Source of the DNA: Acidomyces sp. 'richmondensis'
Taxonomy: Eukaryota > Ascomycota > Dothideomycetes > Mycosphaerellales > Teratosphaeriaceae
Length of the DNA stretch: 64,000 nt
Reading direction: 5' to 3'
Assembly: GCA_003545705.1 (NCBI GenBank)
Contig: QVLQ01000003.1
Span: 62,001-126,000 of the forward strand
The position numbers and the translations under genes were made by a program. A model generated the notes under the pieces. The model did no database searches. It was given only the letters and a program-made list of their open reading frames with translations, and was not told the origin of the DNA. Each line of letters starts with the position of its first letter. Position 1 is the first letter of the stretch. This document shows, in pieces, positions 33,692-48,000 of the stretch.

Positions 33692-34058
33692 TGAGATGTT
33701 CTCGCACAGTTATCGGATTTAATCCACCGATGAACCACTACGATCCTCCGACATCTCGTATCATTGTTGTTCCCTTTGTCATCTTGTGATAGCCTCTGTG
33801 CAGAACGGTGGACAGGGGTTGATCAATTCATTTGGCGCTGGAGTTTTGACAAACAGGATGGGTCGGAACTGGGCGACAGGTTCCTCAGGCCACTCGGGCC
33901 GACCCGCATCTCTTCCCGCAGTGCCCCCATCCGCCGCCATCCACCATTCAATCTTATTCCTTCTTACAGAAACACGTAGAGGATCAAGACCACAGCAAAA
34001 GACCCAAGGTAGACAAATCCACGACTTCATGCCCACCCTCACGCTGATGGCAGCGCAG
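33692..34058 (+). other. Intergenic, promoter of the COX gene
   Basis: 367 bp without a gene of its own. The in-frame codons upstream of the COX start extend to 33786 but show no similarity and are taken as leader. Confidence 0.4.
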
Positions 34059-34411
34059 ATGCTCTCCAGAACCGCCATGCGCTCTTCCCAATTGGTTGCC
34101 CGACGTGGCTTCCATACCACCAGGCCGCAGTTCAGCTCACCGTATCACTATCCCGAAGGTCCGCGAAGCAACATTCCCTTCAACCCTACGACACGGTTCT
34201 TCTTTCTCCGATACTGGGGTTTCATGGGTACGTGATGAAAGAGCATTGTCAGCGGAAATGCGGAGGACGTACTGAAAGTCATCACAGCTACCGGCTTCTT
34301 TCTGCCATTCGGCATCGCAGGTAAGGCATATAAGGCTGAACTGTCTTCAATCGCAATTGGAACGCACGCTGATTGGAATTCAAAGTCTGGCAAACGTACA
34401 AGAACCAGTAG
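34059..34411 (+). CDS. COX8: Cytochrome c oxidase subunit VIIc homolog (yeast Cox8)
   Basis: A small inner-membrane subunit of complex IV. Three exons: 34059-34227, 34288-34320 (33 nt) and 34386-34411 (26 nt), giving 75 aa from MLSRTAMRSS. A presequence ends at the ARRGFHTTRPQ motif. The mature part shows the family segment FSSPYHYPEGPRSNIPFNPT, then one transmembrane helix assembled across the splice junctions, RYWGFMATGFFLPFGIAVWQ, and the short tail TYKNQ. All junctions are phase 1. Two in-frame Mets lie 4 and 10 codons upstream and could serve as the start. Confidence 0.9.
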
Positions 34412-34742
34412 ATGCATCTCTCGGCGACCTCGGAAATCAGGACCAGTCAGGAGAGTGGTCCATACAATGTTCAGCATCGCGGAGTGGACTCTGCCACAGA
34501 TACTGGGCGTAGCAAGGGAATGTCACTTTAGACTGAACAAGCCGTAGCCATGATAATTGTAGATATCATACCTCATCATTGAGAAGCTCATAACTTCACC
34601 GTCTATTGGCTCGCTTAATTTTCGCGCTAGTAGCTTCCAATGCAAGCGCATTTCGGGATATCAAAAATCTTGCCTCCATTTGAGGATGAAGTCGTACCGT
34701 CGTCTGTGTGTCTAGCTGCCAAATGCAGGTTTCGTCTGAATC
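34412..34742 (+). other. Intergenic, nothing recognised
   Basis: 331 bp between the COX gene and ELP1. Presumably the COX 3' UTR and the ELP1 promoter. No distinct element is seen. Confidence 0.4.
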
Positions 34743-37700
34743 ATGCGCAATTTGCGGAAGATTAATGACTGGGCCGTAAATCTTGATCGCCCGGTCACTG
34801 CCCACACCTTTGATTTGGATGACATTATCTACACTTGCGGGCCTGAACCAGGAGACTCTTCCATCGTGCTCAAGCGGCTACCCACAACCTCACCCGATCC
34901 TAGCAATGCAGAAGAAATTGCTAGATGGAATGTACCAGTTGGAGACCATGTACTCGATCTTCATCATTCCGCGGCGTCAGGCTCCATGTCGTTGATATTC
35001 GACGGCGGTGACATCGTAACAGTTCGCCAGGACATAGAGACGGGAACAACAATCGAAATAGTCGGCTCCATAGATGCGGGAATCTGCGCGGTATCGTGGA
35101 GCCCTGACGAGGAGCTTGTAGCAATCGCCACCAAAGCCAACACCCTTCTTTTGATGACTGCAGATTTTGATCCACTTGCGAATATTCCCTTGTCCATTGA
35201 GGATCTCGAGGTCTCAAGCCACATCTCTGTTGGCTGGGGTAAAAAAGAGACCCAATTCAAGGGCAGAGGGGTTGCAAAAGCCCTGCGGGATCCCACTGTT
35301 CCTGAGCAGATCGACGAAGGCTCGCTAAGTGCATATGACAACGGCCAAGTTACTATTTCATGGAGGGGAGATGGTCAATATTTTGCCATGAATAGCGTTA
35401 TTGATTCGAATCCCAAAAGGCGTGTGATTCGAGTTTACAGCCGGGAAGGCGTCCTTGAGAGTGTGTCGGAGCCGGTTAATATGCTTGAGGGTGCGCTCAG
35501 CTGGAGGCCTAGTGGCCAAACTATTGCCGGTATTCAAAGGCGAGTCGACGGCGGGTTAGATGTTGTATTCTTTGAGCGTAACGGACTTCGGCATGGAGAA
35601 TTCGACGCGCGTCTGAACACGACTGACAGAAACGCGGTTGACAAAAACGTAAATTTGGCTTGGAACATAGATTCAACTGTACTTGCCATAGAGCTAAAAG
35701 ACCGAATACAGCTATGGACTTCGAACAATTATCACTGGTATCTAAAGCAAGAGGTTGCAACAAATCCTGGCCAGGCTGTCGACGATGTAGACGGAACCTA
35801 TCCCTCTTCTGACAGTCTTTCGAATACATGCCTTGTGTCGGGATCTAAACTCCGTATGAAATGGCACCCTGAACGGCCATTAACCTTGGCGATCCGCCAA
35901 GCTAAAAAGAATATTCGACAGCTGTCATTTGAGTTTACAATCACACGCGGCCCAATTACACCACCGAATGACTTGGGTCTTGTAGCTGTGATAGATGGAA
36001 CAAAACTCAAAATTACGCCGTTGCGAATTGCGAACATACCTCCCCCAATGGCCTTGGATGAACTGGACCTTCCTACACCGGCCCTGGACGTGTCCTTCCG
36101 TGATGACGGATTGGGATTCACGATTCAGCATACGGACAGGGTCACCACGTGGGTTTGTGACTATGCAGCAAAACCAATGAAGCTGGCAGCTATGGCAAGT
36201 GTGAATGAGCCATATATTGACCCCGATGCATATCAGACTTCCAGAGCATTCAGATTATCTGAGCATGGTGTTCTTCAGGGACGTGGTCTTCGAATATCCG
36301 GCTGCACCTCGTACATTGTCACTACCGCCCATCTGATCTTTACCACAAGCAATAATCTCTTGAAGTTCGTGCATATGAGGCATGAAGATGGGGAGCTGCA
36401 GGTACCTCCTGACGAACCTGAGAAAGACGAGAGATGCAGAAACGTGGAAAGAGGCGCAAAAATTGTGACGGTAATGCCAACTGCGTATGCTTTGGTGTTG
36501 CAGATGCCACGAGGCAACCTCGAAACCATATATCCCAGAGCTCTCGTCCTGGCGGGCATTCGTCGGTGTATCTCTGAGCTGGATTATCGACAAGCATTCG
36601 AGATTTGCAGGACCCATCGAGTGGATATGAATATCTTGCATGACTATGCTCCAGAGCAATTCATGGCCTCAATCGAACTCATATTGAATCAAATCGAGAA
36701 GGTTGAATTCGTGGATCTCCTGTTGAGCTCACTTACCAACGACAACGTGGCAGAGTCAATTTACAAAGAGACACACATTTCTCCCTTAAGTCCTCCTACC
36801 ACCAATGAAATTCAACCCGGATTTGGTCCTTCTACAATTTCTCACTCGAAAGTCAATCGAATCTGTGATGCGTTCATACAGTCTTTGAGTCACATGCCAT
36901 CACGTAATGTACAGAACACTGTGACCGCATATGTGTGCAAAATTCCTCCAGACTTGGAATCTGCACTCAAATTAATATCGCAGTTGAGAGTTCACGGAAA
37001 GCATGAAGAATTAGAGGCTGCCGTCGATCACATTTGCTTTTTAGCCGATGTTAACCAGCTATATGACACTGCGCTTGGCCTGTACGATCTCGAAGTTACT
37101 CTCTTGATTGCACAGCAGTCGCAAAAAGATCCACGAGAGTACTTACCTTACCTGCAGAGGCTTCACGATCTGTCACCATTGCGCAGACAATTCGCCATTG
37201 ATGATGATCTAAAACGGTGTGATAAGGCTTTGATGCACCTCCATGCGCTCGAAGCTTTCGATGAATTGAAGCAATATGTGGCAAAGCACGAGCTTTATAA
37301 CGCTTCGATTGAGCTCTATCGGTATGACCAAACAAAGTTGAATGAATTAACGCGGATGTTTGCGGATTTCCTTTCGAGCCAAAACAGATACAAAGAAGCT
37401 GGTATTGCTTATGAGTTCGTTCAGGATTATGCAGCAGCTTTTGAAATATATCGATCGGGAAGCTTATGGCAAGAATGTCTTGCGGCTGGCGCGCTTGCTC
37501 AAATTCCCGACAGTGAGCTCAAAATTGTGGCAGCAGACTTCGCAGCAAGCTTGGAGGAAGCAAAGGAATTTCATGGTGCAGCTACCATACAGAGAGATCA
37601 TCTTAGCAATCTTGAAGGCGCTGCAAGACTTCTTTGCAAAGGCTTTGATTTCATGCAAGCAATTAGGTTGGCGGTAACGCACAGGCGGCCAGAGTTGCTG

Positions 37701-38396
37701 AAGACCATCATTGATCCTGGTCTCATAGAAGCTTCAGGAGTAACAACTGAATTGTTGGCAGAGATGAAATCTCAATTGAGTGCGCAGATTCCTCGTATCC
37801 GCGAGCTGCGGCAAAAGAAGAGCGAAAATCCGATGGCATTCCTTGACGGAGGTGGTAATGGAGATGATTTGGATATCCCAGATAATATGTCTCTCGCACC
37901 AACAGATGCTTCCACGACTGGTACTTTCATGACTAGATACACTAATGCCAGCAACGGCACACTTGCCACGAATACAACTCGCAGAACATCAAAAAACCGA
38001 CGCAGGGAAGAGCGAAAGCGAGCGAGAGGCAAGAAAGGAACTGTCTACGAAGAGGAGTATCTAGTAAACTCTGTGACGCGCCTCATAGAGAGATTTAACT
38101 CAGTTGCGGACGATGTAAATTGCTTGGTGGAGGGTTTAATGAGGCGATCAATGAGGGAGAGGGCGGTCGCGATTGAGACTTCCGCAAGAGAACTGTGGAA
38201 TGCCTGCCGAAGCTGTATTGATGAGGTATTCAGTATAGATATGACTGCTGGTAAAGATGAAAAATTTATAGACGGGGAGCCGCATCAACGACCATGGGGT
38301 GGGCAAGGAGTTCTGTGGGATGCCTTGACGACCGCAGAAGTACGGCGAGACCCGCCCAATTTAAAGCCGTTTGAAGGATTAGGTCTGTTACAGTAG
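34743..38396 (+). CDS. ELP1: Elongator complex subunit 1 (Elp1/Iki3)
   Basis: Scaffold of the Elongator complex, which makes the cm5U-type modifications at tRNA wobble uridines. One uninterrupted exon, 1217 aa, a little shorter than the usual roughly 1300. It starts MRNLRKINDWAVNLDRPVTA. Residues 1-700 hold the two WD40 propellers (for example CAVSWSPDEELVAIATKANT). The helical/TPR part follows (ALVLAGIRRCISELDYRQAF; later RYKEAGIAYEFVQDYAAAFE). Near residues 1078-1108 comes the conserved basic segment RRTSKNRRREERKRARGKKG, then TVYEEEYLVNSVTRLIERFN, known in Elp1 as the tRNA-binding/dimerisation region. The RRTS could be a kinase site. The first Met was chosen because the sequence matches family N-termini there. 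Confidence 0.95.
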   Translation: MRNLRKINDWAVNLDRPVTAHTFDLDDIIYTCGPEPGDSSIVLKRLPTTSPDPSNAEEIARWNVPVGDHVLDLHHSAASGSMSLIFDGGDIVTVRQDIETGTTIEIVGSIDAGICAVSWSPDEELVAIATKANTLLLMTADFDPLANIPLSIEDLEVSSHISVGWGKKETQFKGRGVAKALRDPTVPEQIDEGSLSAYDNGQVTISWRGDGQYFAMNSVIDSNPKRRVIRVYSREGVLESVSEPVNMLEGALSWRPSGQTIAGIQRRVDGGLDVVFFERNGLRHGEFDARLNTTDRNAVDKNVNLAWNIDSTVLAIELKDRIQLWTSNNYHWYLKQEVATNPGQAVDDVDGTYPSSDSLSNTCLVSGSKLRMKWHPERPLTLAIRQAKKNIRQLSFEFTITRGPITPPNDLGLVAVIDGTKLKITPLRIANIPPPMALDELDLPTPALDVSFRDDGLGFTIQHTDRVTTWVCDYAAKPMKLAAMASVNEPYIDPDAYQTSRAFRLSEHGVLQGRGLRISGCTSYIVTTAHLIFTTSNNLLKFVHMRHEDGELQVPPDEPEKDERCRNVERGAKIVTVMPTAYALVLQMPRGNLETIYPRALVLAGIRRCISELDYRQAFEICRTHRVDMNILHDYAPEQFMASIELILNQIEKVEFVDLLLSSLTNDNVAESIYKETHISPLSPPTTNEIQPGFGPSTISHSKVNRICDAFIQSLSHMPSRNVQNTVTAYVCKIPPDLESALKLISQLRVHGKHEELEAAVDHICFLADVNQLYDTALGLYDLEVTLLIAQQSQKDPREYLPYLQRLHDLSPLRRQFAIDDDLKRCDKALMHLHALEAFDELKQYVAKHELYNASIELYRYDQTKLNELTRMFADFLSSQNRYKEAGIAYEFVQDYAAAFEIYRSGSLWQECLAAGALAQIPDSELKIVAADFAASLEEAKEFHGAATIQRDHLSNLEGAARLLCKGFDFMQAIRLAVTHRRPELLKTIIDPGLIEASGVTTELLAEMKSQLSAQIPRIRELRQKKSENPMAFLDGGGNGDDLDIPDNMSLAPTDASTTGTFMTRYTNASNGTLATNTTRRTSKNRRREERKRARGKKGTVYEEEYLVNSVTRLIERFNSVADDVNCLVEGLMRRSMRERAVAIETSARELWNACRSCIDEVFSIDMTAGKDEKFIDGEPHQRPWGGQGVLWDALTTAEVRRDPPNLKPFEGLGLLQ

Positions 38397-41724
<3,328 letters not shown>

Positions 41725-43505
41725 ATGAGCGTCATCCTTTGCACCGGTACTGGCCAACCTCAACGAAAGTATAGTGCTATGCTGACGTGGCTAACCCAGC
41801 CGGATATGATCATACAATCAGGTAAGTAGGAATGCCGAAATACCAAAAAGCTGTGGATCAAGGTCAAGGAAGCGGCCATAACTTGAGCAGCTGGTGGTGG
41901 CAATTATACGGATCCCTGTCAACTGGAATTTATTTCTCTCACAACGGGACCATTCTGGCGACACAACCCGATTTTACACTAGCTCTTCATTCAGAGAGAC
42001 GAAACGACTCTGAGCGGGCCAGGAACTTCCATCTTGATGCATAATTCTCAAAGATGGCTTGATTCTCTAATATGTTTAAACAAGAGGCAAGGAGCCGTCG
42101 AAGCGTTGGTTTAGGCGGAATGGATTGAAATCACTTGAATCTCCTCTGTATACTGTCTATGACTTGGAAGTTACGGGACCATCGGGTCGAACAGCACTGG
42201 CGAACGTCCGGGCAGACATGTGTGAATGACGATAGCAAATGTTCTCGTCAAAATTTCAACTGCATCAAGTGCTGGCCTTTATTCGTGTTCCTTTGTCTTG
42301 GCATTTGCGACGCCGGGGAAGCAAGAGCCTATATTATGCCGCTGAAAAGTTCAAAAATCAGCAGATCTGGTGGCACCACTGTCTCGTTGGTGCCATCTAC
42401 TCGGGTGAATTCAGCTGACGAGTCTCCTCAACAGATTCTGGGAAGCTCTTAGCGGTATTTGCTCTCGGACAATCCCACATCCTGATTCTCAAGTAAGACA
42501 ATTGTGTGTTCATGCTACATATTGCCACGGGGGCTTACGACAAGTAGGTCAACCGACTTGCTATTTCTCCCGACAAGAGATATCTCGCAGCAGCGGGTCA
42601 TCACACCGTAAAGCTCTACGACATCAAATCTACCAACCCTGCAGCTGTTCTCACTTTTGAAGGGCATACCAACAACATCACTGGCGTCGCATTCCATTGC
42701 GAAGGTAAATGGATGACGACTAGTTCAGAAGATGGTAGATCTTCTATATATTTACCACTCACTTGCTTGAGAAACTAATTATGGGCTAGGAACGGTCAAG
42801 ATTTGGGATACACGCAGCGGGCACATCCAGCGGAATTATTCCCACGGCGTGCCTGTCAACGATGTAGTGATCCACCCAAATCAAGGCGAACTAATTTCCT
42901 GCGATAGAGGAGGAAATGTCCGTATTTGGGATTTGGGTGAAAACAAGTGCAGCCATCAGCTCGTTCCAGAGGAGGACAAGAGCGTCGCTTCAGTTACTGT
43001 GGCGACTGATGGCTCACTTCTGTGCGCAGCAGTGAGCAACAGTGTCTATGGATCCGTTTATGTATGGCGTCTCATCACTCTTCGTGACGTGACAAGCTTG
43101 GTTCCAGTCACCAAGTTCAAAGCACATGGAACATATATCACTCGAGTGCTTCTCTCACCAGATGTCCGTCATCTTGCCACTTGCTCAGCAGATCACACCG
43201 CACGCATTTGGGCCGTCGATCTCGAAGGGGCCAATGAAACTCACTCCGACTCGAATGGCCACGGACATCGGGAAGACACGGATGCCTCTGAAGGTGGCTT
43301 CGAGCTAGAACAGGAGTTGGATAGCCATCAACGCTGGGTATGGGATTGCGCATTCTCGGCTGACTCTGCATACCTTGTCACCGCTTGCAGCGATCATTAT
43401 GCAAGACTCTGGGAACTACAAACAAAGACCATTATCCGCCAGTATAATGGCCATCATCGTGGGGCCGTTTGCGTTGCACTCAATGATTATTCAGAGACTC
43501 GATGA
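41725..43505 (+). CDS. LST8: TOR complex subunit Lst8/Wat1 (WD40)
   Basis: A seven-bladed WD40 protein that stabilises the TOR kinase domain in TORC1 and TORC2. Five exons: 41725-41746 (22 nt), 41800-41821 (22 nt), 42435-42492, 42548-42734 and 42790-43505, giving 334 aa. Splicing assembles MSVILCTAGYDHTIRFWEAL, the exact Lst8 start, from three exons. Further blades read VNRLAISPDKRYLAAAGHH, LTFEGHTNNITGVAFHCEGK and ITRVLLSPDVRHLATCSADH. The tail GHHRGAVCVALNDYSE is typical. Blade 6 carries an acidic/His-rich insert of about 25 residues (about 255-280), which explains the extra length over the usual 310-320. Intron 2 (41822-42434, 613 nt) is much longer than all others in the window. Confidence 0.93.
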
Positions 43506-44578
43506 TCTAACTCTCGAGCCTCTCGCGCGGAGTATAACCAAACGGGTGACAAGATACCTCAGAAGACGCTTATCGTCTCCTGTTCTGCCGGGCGAAGTGA
43601 TTTTGCTTTAGCTTGCTCACTCAGGCCCTGTGTTTAGCCCTTTATTTACCCGCAAGGAGTATTTTTCGTACATATGGGCTGAGATGGATCGCCCAGGCCT
43701 GTGTTGTTGATGCAGTAATGCAGGAAAGGTGGGCTTGATACAATATGTCTGATTGATAAAGCGTCAGGTGTATGAAGGCGGCGTATTAGAGCGGCATACG
43801 GAGTATGATTTTTCAACGCACGTTACGAATTCCACGCAAATGTATGTTTATTAAAATTGTCTCAACAGGTCGCTCGGTTGGCTGCTTTTCACTCGAGTGC
43901 CATGAATGCGCAATCATCGAAGTTTGTCTCACAACAGTCTGTGCTCTCTGGATATTAAGCGCGTTGATTGCATATGATTCTCTATTCGAATTCGGAAAGA
44001 CATATACGCATGAGAGGGGGGGTAGTCAACGCAACGTGCGATTGCGTTGGGAGGTAACTGGGTTGCATTCGGCTTCCAAACAACTTTAATGAGCATACAC
44101 GTATATCCATCAAATGGCTTATTGGGGTGCTTACAGTACTTTTAAAGTGGACCAGGCACAGCTCATCACCTCATCTCCGGTGAGTGGAGACCGTGGTAAG
44201 AGCGAGATATGGGACAAAACGGTTAGAAAGAATTAATCAACCAGATGTACCTCCAGCGTTCAGCTACATATTCTCGTAGAATGGTGTGCGGGACCATTTA
44301 CATCCATAGAACAACCGCAAAACAAGTTTCGTGAAGGCTCACCGATTGATTGTATATGCTCGGTGCTAAACATAGATGCATCAACTGATGTGCGCCAGAA
44401 AGCGAACCCGGCTGCCCACGAGAAATCTCTCGACGTCGCAGCCAGGATTGAGAAAGGCTGAATCATCAATTTTGGTCATTCGCTAATGTGTCTAACTCAG
44501 TGAAGGTTGCTGAGTGTACAAGGGTATATGAAGACCGTGATTTGGTAAGTCGAGAAGAAGAGAGAATAAATTTTGGAG
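43506..44578 (+). other. Intergenic, nothing recognised
   Basis: 1.07 kb between LST8 and the retrotransposon. The first part should be the LST8 3' UTR. No gene-like frame is recognised. Confidence 0.4.
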
Positions 44579-44583
44579 CAAAA

Positions 44584-44791
44584 TGTTGAGAGTTGGCAGT
44601 TCAGAAGGACAGTGGGAGGATGCCTGAGGCATGCACTTGATGCCTTGGCAAGACAACTTGTTCTATGCCGTCTAGCGAGCTTTCCTTTCTCTAAGAAATT
44701 AATCGATTACGGTTGGTTCCTATAACACATTCTACATCTCACTAGCGTTCAAGCTTCCATTGAACTCTGAAGAGTCACCCACCCTTTAACG
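44584..44791 (+). repeat. 5' LTR of the copia element
   Basis: 208 bp starting TGTTGAGAGTTGG and ending CCCTTTAACG. No difference from the 3' LTR is visible in a base-by-base reading. The ends form an imperfect inverted repeat (TGTTGAG against CTTTAACG). Confidence 0.95.
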
Positions 44792-44803
44792 GGTTATGAG
44801 CCC
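44791..44803 (+). other. Primer-binding site matching the initiator tRNA-Met anticodon arm
   Basis: GGGTTATGAGCCC is the exact reverse complement of GGGCUCAUAACCC, the anticodon stem-loop of eukaryotic initiator tRNA-Met. It sits directly at the 5' LTR end. Copia-type elements are known to prime from an internal half of tRNA-iMet, so position and match agree. The tRNA sequence is recalled knowledge; the match is visible. Confidence 0.85.
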
Positions 44804-45098
44804 GGGTTTGCACCAGAACTCTGGTGAGAGTGTTATAGTAAGAGGACAGGCCAAACTCCTTATGTAAAGAGCATAGAATATTTGGCGGATAGGAAGGTCT
44901 ACTCCTGTGCTATCCTCTTCGATAATCTACCCCTGGAAAGGTAGTAGAAGGGTCTCTGAAGGGACAGAGCAGCTGAAGTGCTGGAAGTAAGCCACAAAGG
45001 ACCTGGCTGTTTGCACAAAGCAGCAGCAGCTTGAGCATAGCCGAAAAAGCTCATCATCTGTTTTATTGAGAAACTGTTACCTATTTCCCTTTACAAAT

Positions 45099-48000
45099 AT
45101 GGAGCCTAATACCTACGACAATGTTAAAAGACCTGCTCCAATTCTAACAAGAGACAACTATCGATCATGGTTTCAGATAATGAGGGACTTCCTTGAAGGA
45201 GAAGGAGTATACTGGACAGTGGAGAACCAGACTACTCCATTATCAACACCAGATACATCTTCTTAAGCAGGATCACTAGATTCTATGAACTATTCTTAGC
45301 ATAACCCTTAGTGGAGGAAGGATAATGGAAAGGCCAGGTACAATATAATCCTCTGCCTTGATCAGGATGATAAGGATGAGGTGGAAGAGCTGAGAGCAGC
45401 AAGTAAGGTTTGGGAATACCTAAAGGACAAATATAACAAGAAGTTCTCTGCAGATGCAATGGCATATATTCAGCAATATGTCAACTTCAGAATGCAAGAT
45501 GGACAAGGAATCAGAAGCGCATGGGTACACCTTACCAACCTCGGTAGACAGATCGCTGAGATTGATCCTACAGAGAAGGCTTATAAAGAGCCATCCAAGA
45601 GGATTAAGCATCTGCTTGCTGCACTTCCACCAGCATACAGGAGCACAAGGAGCACTATCAATGCCTAGGTAGGCCTTACACCAGAGCAGATTCTTCTCCT
45701 GCTAGAGAGCCAAGAGGCAGAGTTCAACCAAGAATCTTAAGATACTGCGATGTATACTGGAAGGCCAAAACCCTAGGAATACAAGAATTATCAACATACT
45801 TAGAAGCCCCCCACTTGTCTTATATACGATAGTAATCATAAGGTTATAGACTGCCCAGAACTTCCTGCTGTCCAAAAGTCATTTAGGAAGAAATCAGACA
45901 GGAAACAAGAGAGAGTACAACCATCTAGGAAGAGGAGATCCAGTCCTGAAAATAATGATTTGAAGGCACTAATCAAGAAGCTTACAATTGAGGTAAATGC
46001 CTTGAAGAAAGGACAATCCAGCAAAAGGCAAGAGGCCTACTCTGCTCAAGAAGGCACCCCTGATATCTCTCAGCCTTATTCCCCAGAATCTCCAAGTCCA
46101 TCTGATAGGGAAGAGTATGAAGTAGCTGCTGCAGCACCCAATGCTAAAGGTAAGCTGTTACCTGACCAGTGGCTACTTGACTCTGGAGCCTCAGCACATA
46201 TGACTGACAACCCCTCCTGCTTCAGAGGACCACTAATTCCTTTAAGGAGGAGGTGGATCAAAGTAGGGGGAGGATACTTATGGTCAGACTCATATGGGAA
46301 AGCGGTTATAGGAGATAAAAGCCAAAACTGGATTGAACTGGATGTATTGCTTGTTCCTGGACTTGGAGTAAATCTTATCTCTGGAAAGAAGCTCTGTGCA
46401 GAATACAACCTCTATGGCCTTATGAAGCCAGATTCATTCACTATAGTATCATCTGATTTTATTCCCCAGCTAATCTTTACTGAGAATGATGGTGTATATA
46501 CACTGAATAAGATTGCAAAACAGCTAGATCCTCCTCAGCATACCACTAAGAAAAAGGATGCAATACTTCATGCAATGAATGCTAATCTAGAACAAGTTGA
46601 ACTGGATCCAGAATTGAAGGGGACTAAACAGTCAACTTTACTAGATCAAGATACACTGGAGAAGAAAAGAGCCCTCTTCAACCTGTTTTATAGAAGGTTT
46701 GCACACATGGGAGCTGAGAAACTGCGGTCTCTACATAAGGTTACTACACTAGAACAGCCTGTTCCAATTTTTCCAGATAAGGACTGCCCTTGCTATGTAT
46801 GTGCTCTTATAAAGATCAGGAACAGGAGGGGACCTACTACCGAAAGGAAATCTAGCATCCTAGAACTGGTCTCAATTGATATATGTGGGCCCTTAGACAC
46901 CTCAAGAGAAGGACATCGGTATTTTCTTCTGATAGTGGACAGCCATTCCAGGAAACACTGGCCATTCCCATTAGTTTCAAGAGACCAGGCACCTGAGGCC
47001 CTTAACCAGTGGAAGAAAATAGTGGAGCTGGAGACTGACCTTAAGCTTAAGGCTGTAAGGTCTGATAGTGCAAGGGAACTAGTTAGGCTGCTTAAAACTT
47101 AGGAAAAGGAATTTGGTATTGCCTTTAATCCGACAGAAGCCTATAACTCTATCCAAAATGGGGTTGTAGAGAGGGCTATTCAGACGTGTGAAAATAACAT
47201 AAGAGCTCTTCTAAAGGATTCAGGCATGCCTAATGAATTCTGGCCTGAAGCACTGCAAGCAGCAGTCTATATTCTGAATAGGACTGCAATTAGACCGGAA
47301 ATTGATAGCCAGATTGTTACTCCTGAGGAAGCATAGACAGGTGTAAAGCCAACAATTGACTATATCCGTGTATGGGGCTGCAAATGCTATGCCTATATGA
47401 ACCCTAAGTCTCTCCCTACTTTCAGTAGGAAAGACAAGCTTATAGACAGAGGTAGAGTGGGGGTGTTTATGGGATATGTTGAAGGGACTACTAAGAACTT
47501 CAAGATGTGGGCACCTGATAGGAAAGCAGTCATTACAGTCCATAACCTGAGATGTTCAGAGCATAAGAAAGGGGGAGATATTGACCTTAGCATTCCTATC
47601 CTCTCAACATCGAATGCTGTACTAATCAGAAATCCACTAGGCAGACCACCAACAAAGCTGTCTTAGCTAGCACAACCAGAAGTGACTAGAACGGTCCTTC
47701 CTCATGTTGAGATCAAAGTAAAAGATGCTCATCCTGCAGAGAGTGCAGAAGCTTAGCAGGACCACCTACCATTACCAGAACCTTAGCAGGACAACGTACT
47801 ATCACCAAAACCTTAGCAGGACAACCAATCAACACTTGAACCATCTCAAGTTCCTCAACGGCGTACAGGAAGGAAGAGAGGGAGACAGGAATTAGGGGAT
47901 GAACCTGAGGAACCAGATGCTAAGATACTCAGAGCATGTAATGCCCTGGTTGAGGATGAGACATTTATGGACATAGATCCAACCTGGCCAATTGAGTGGG

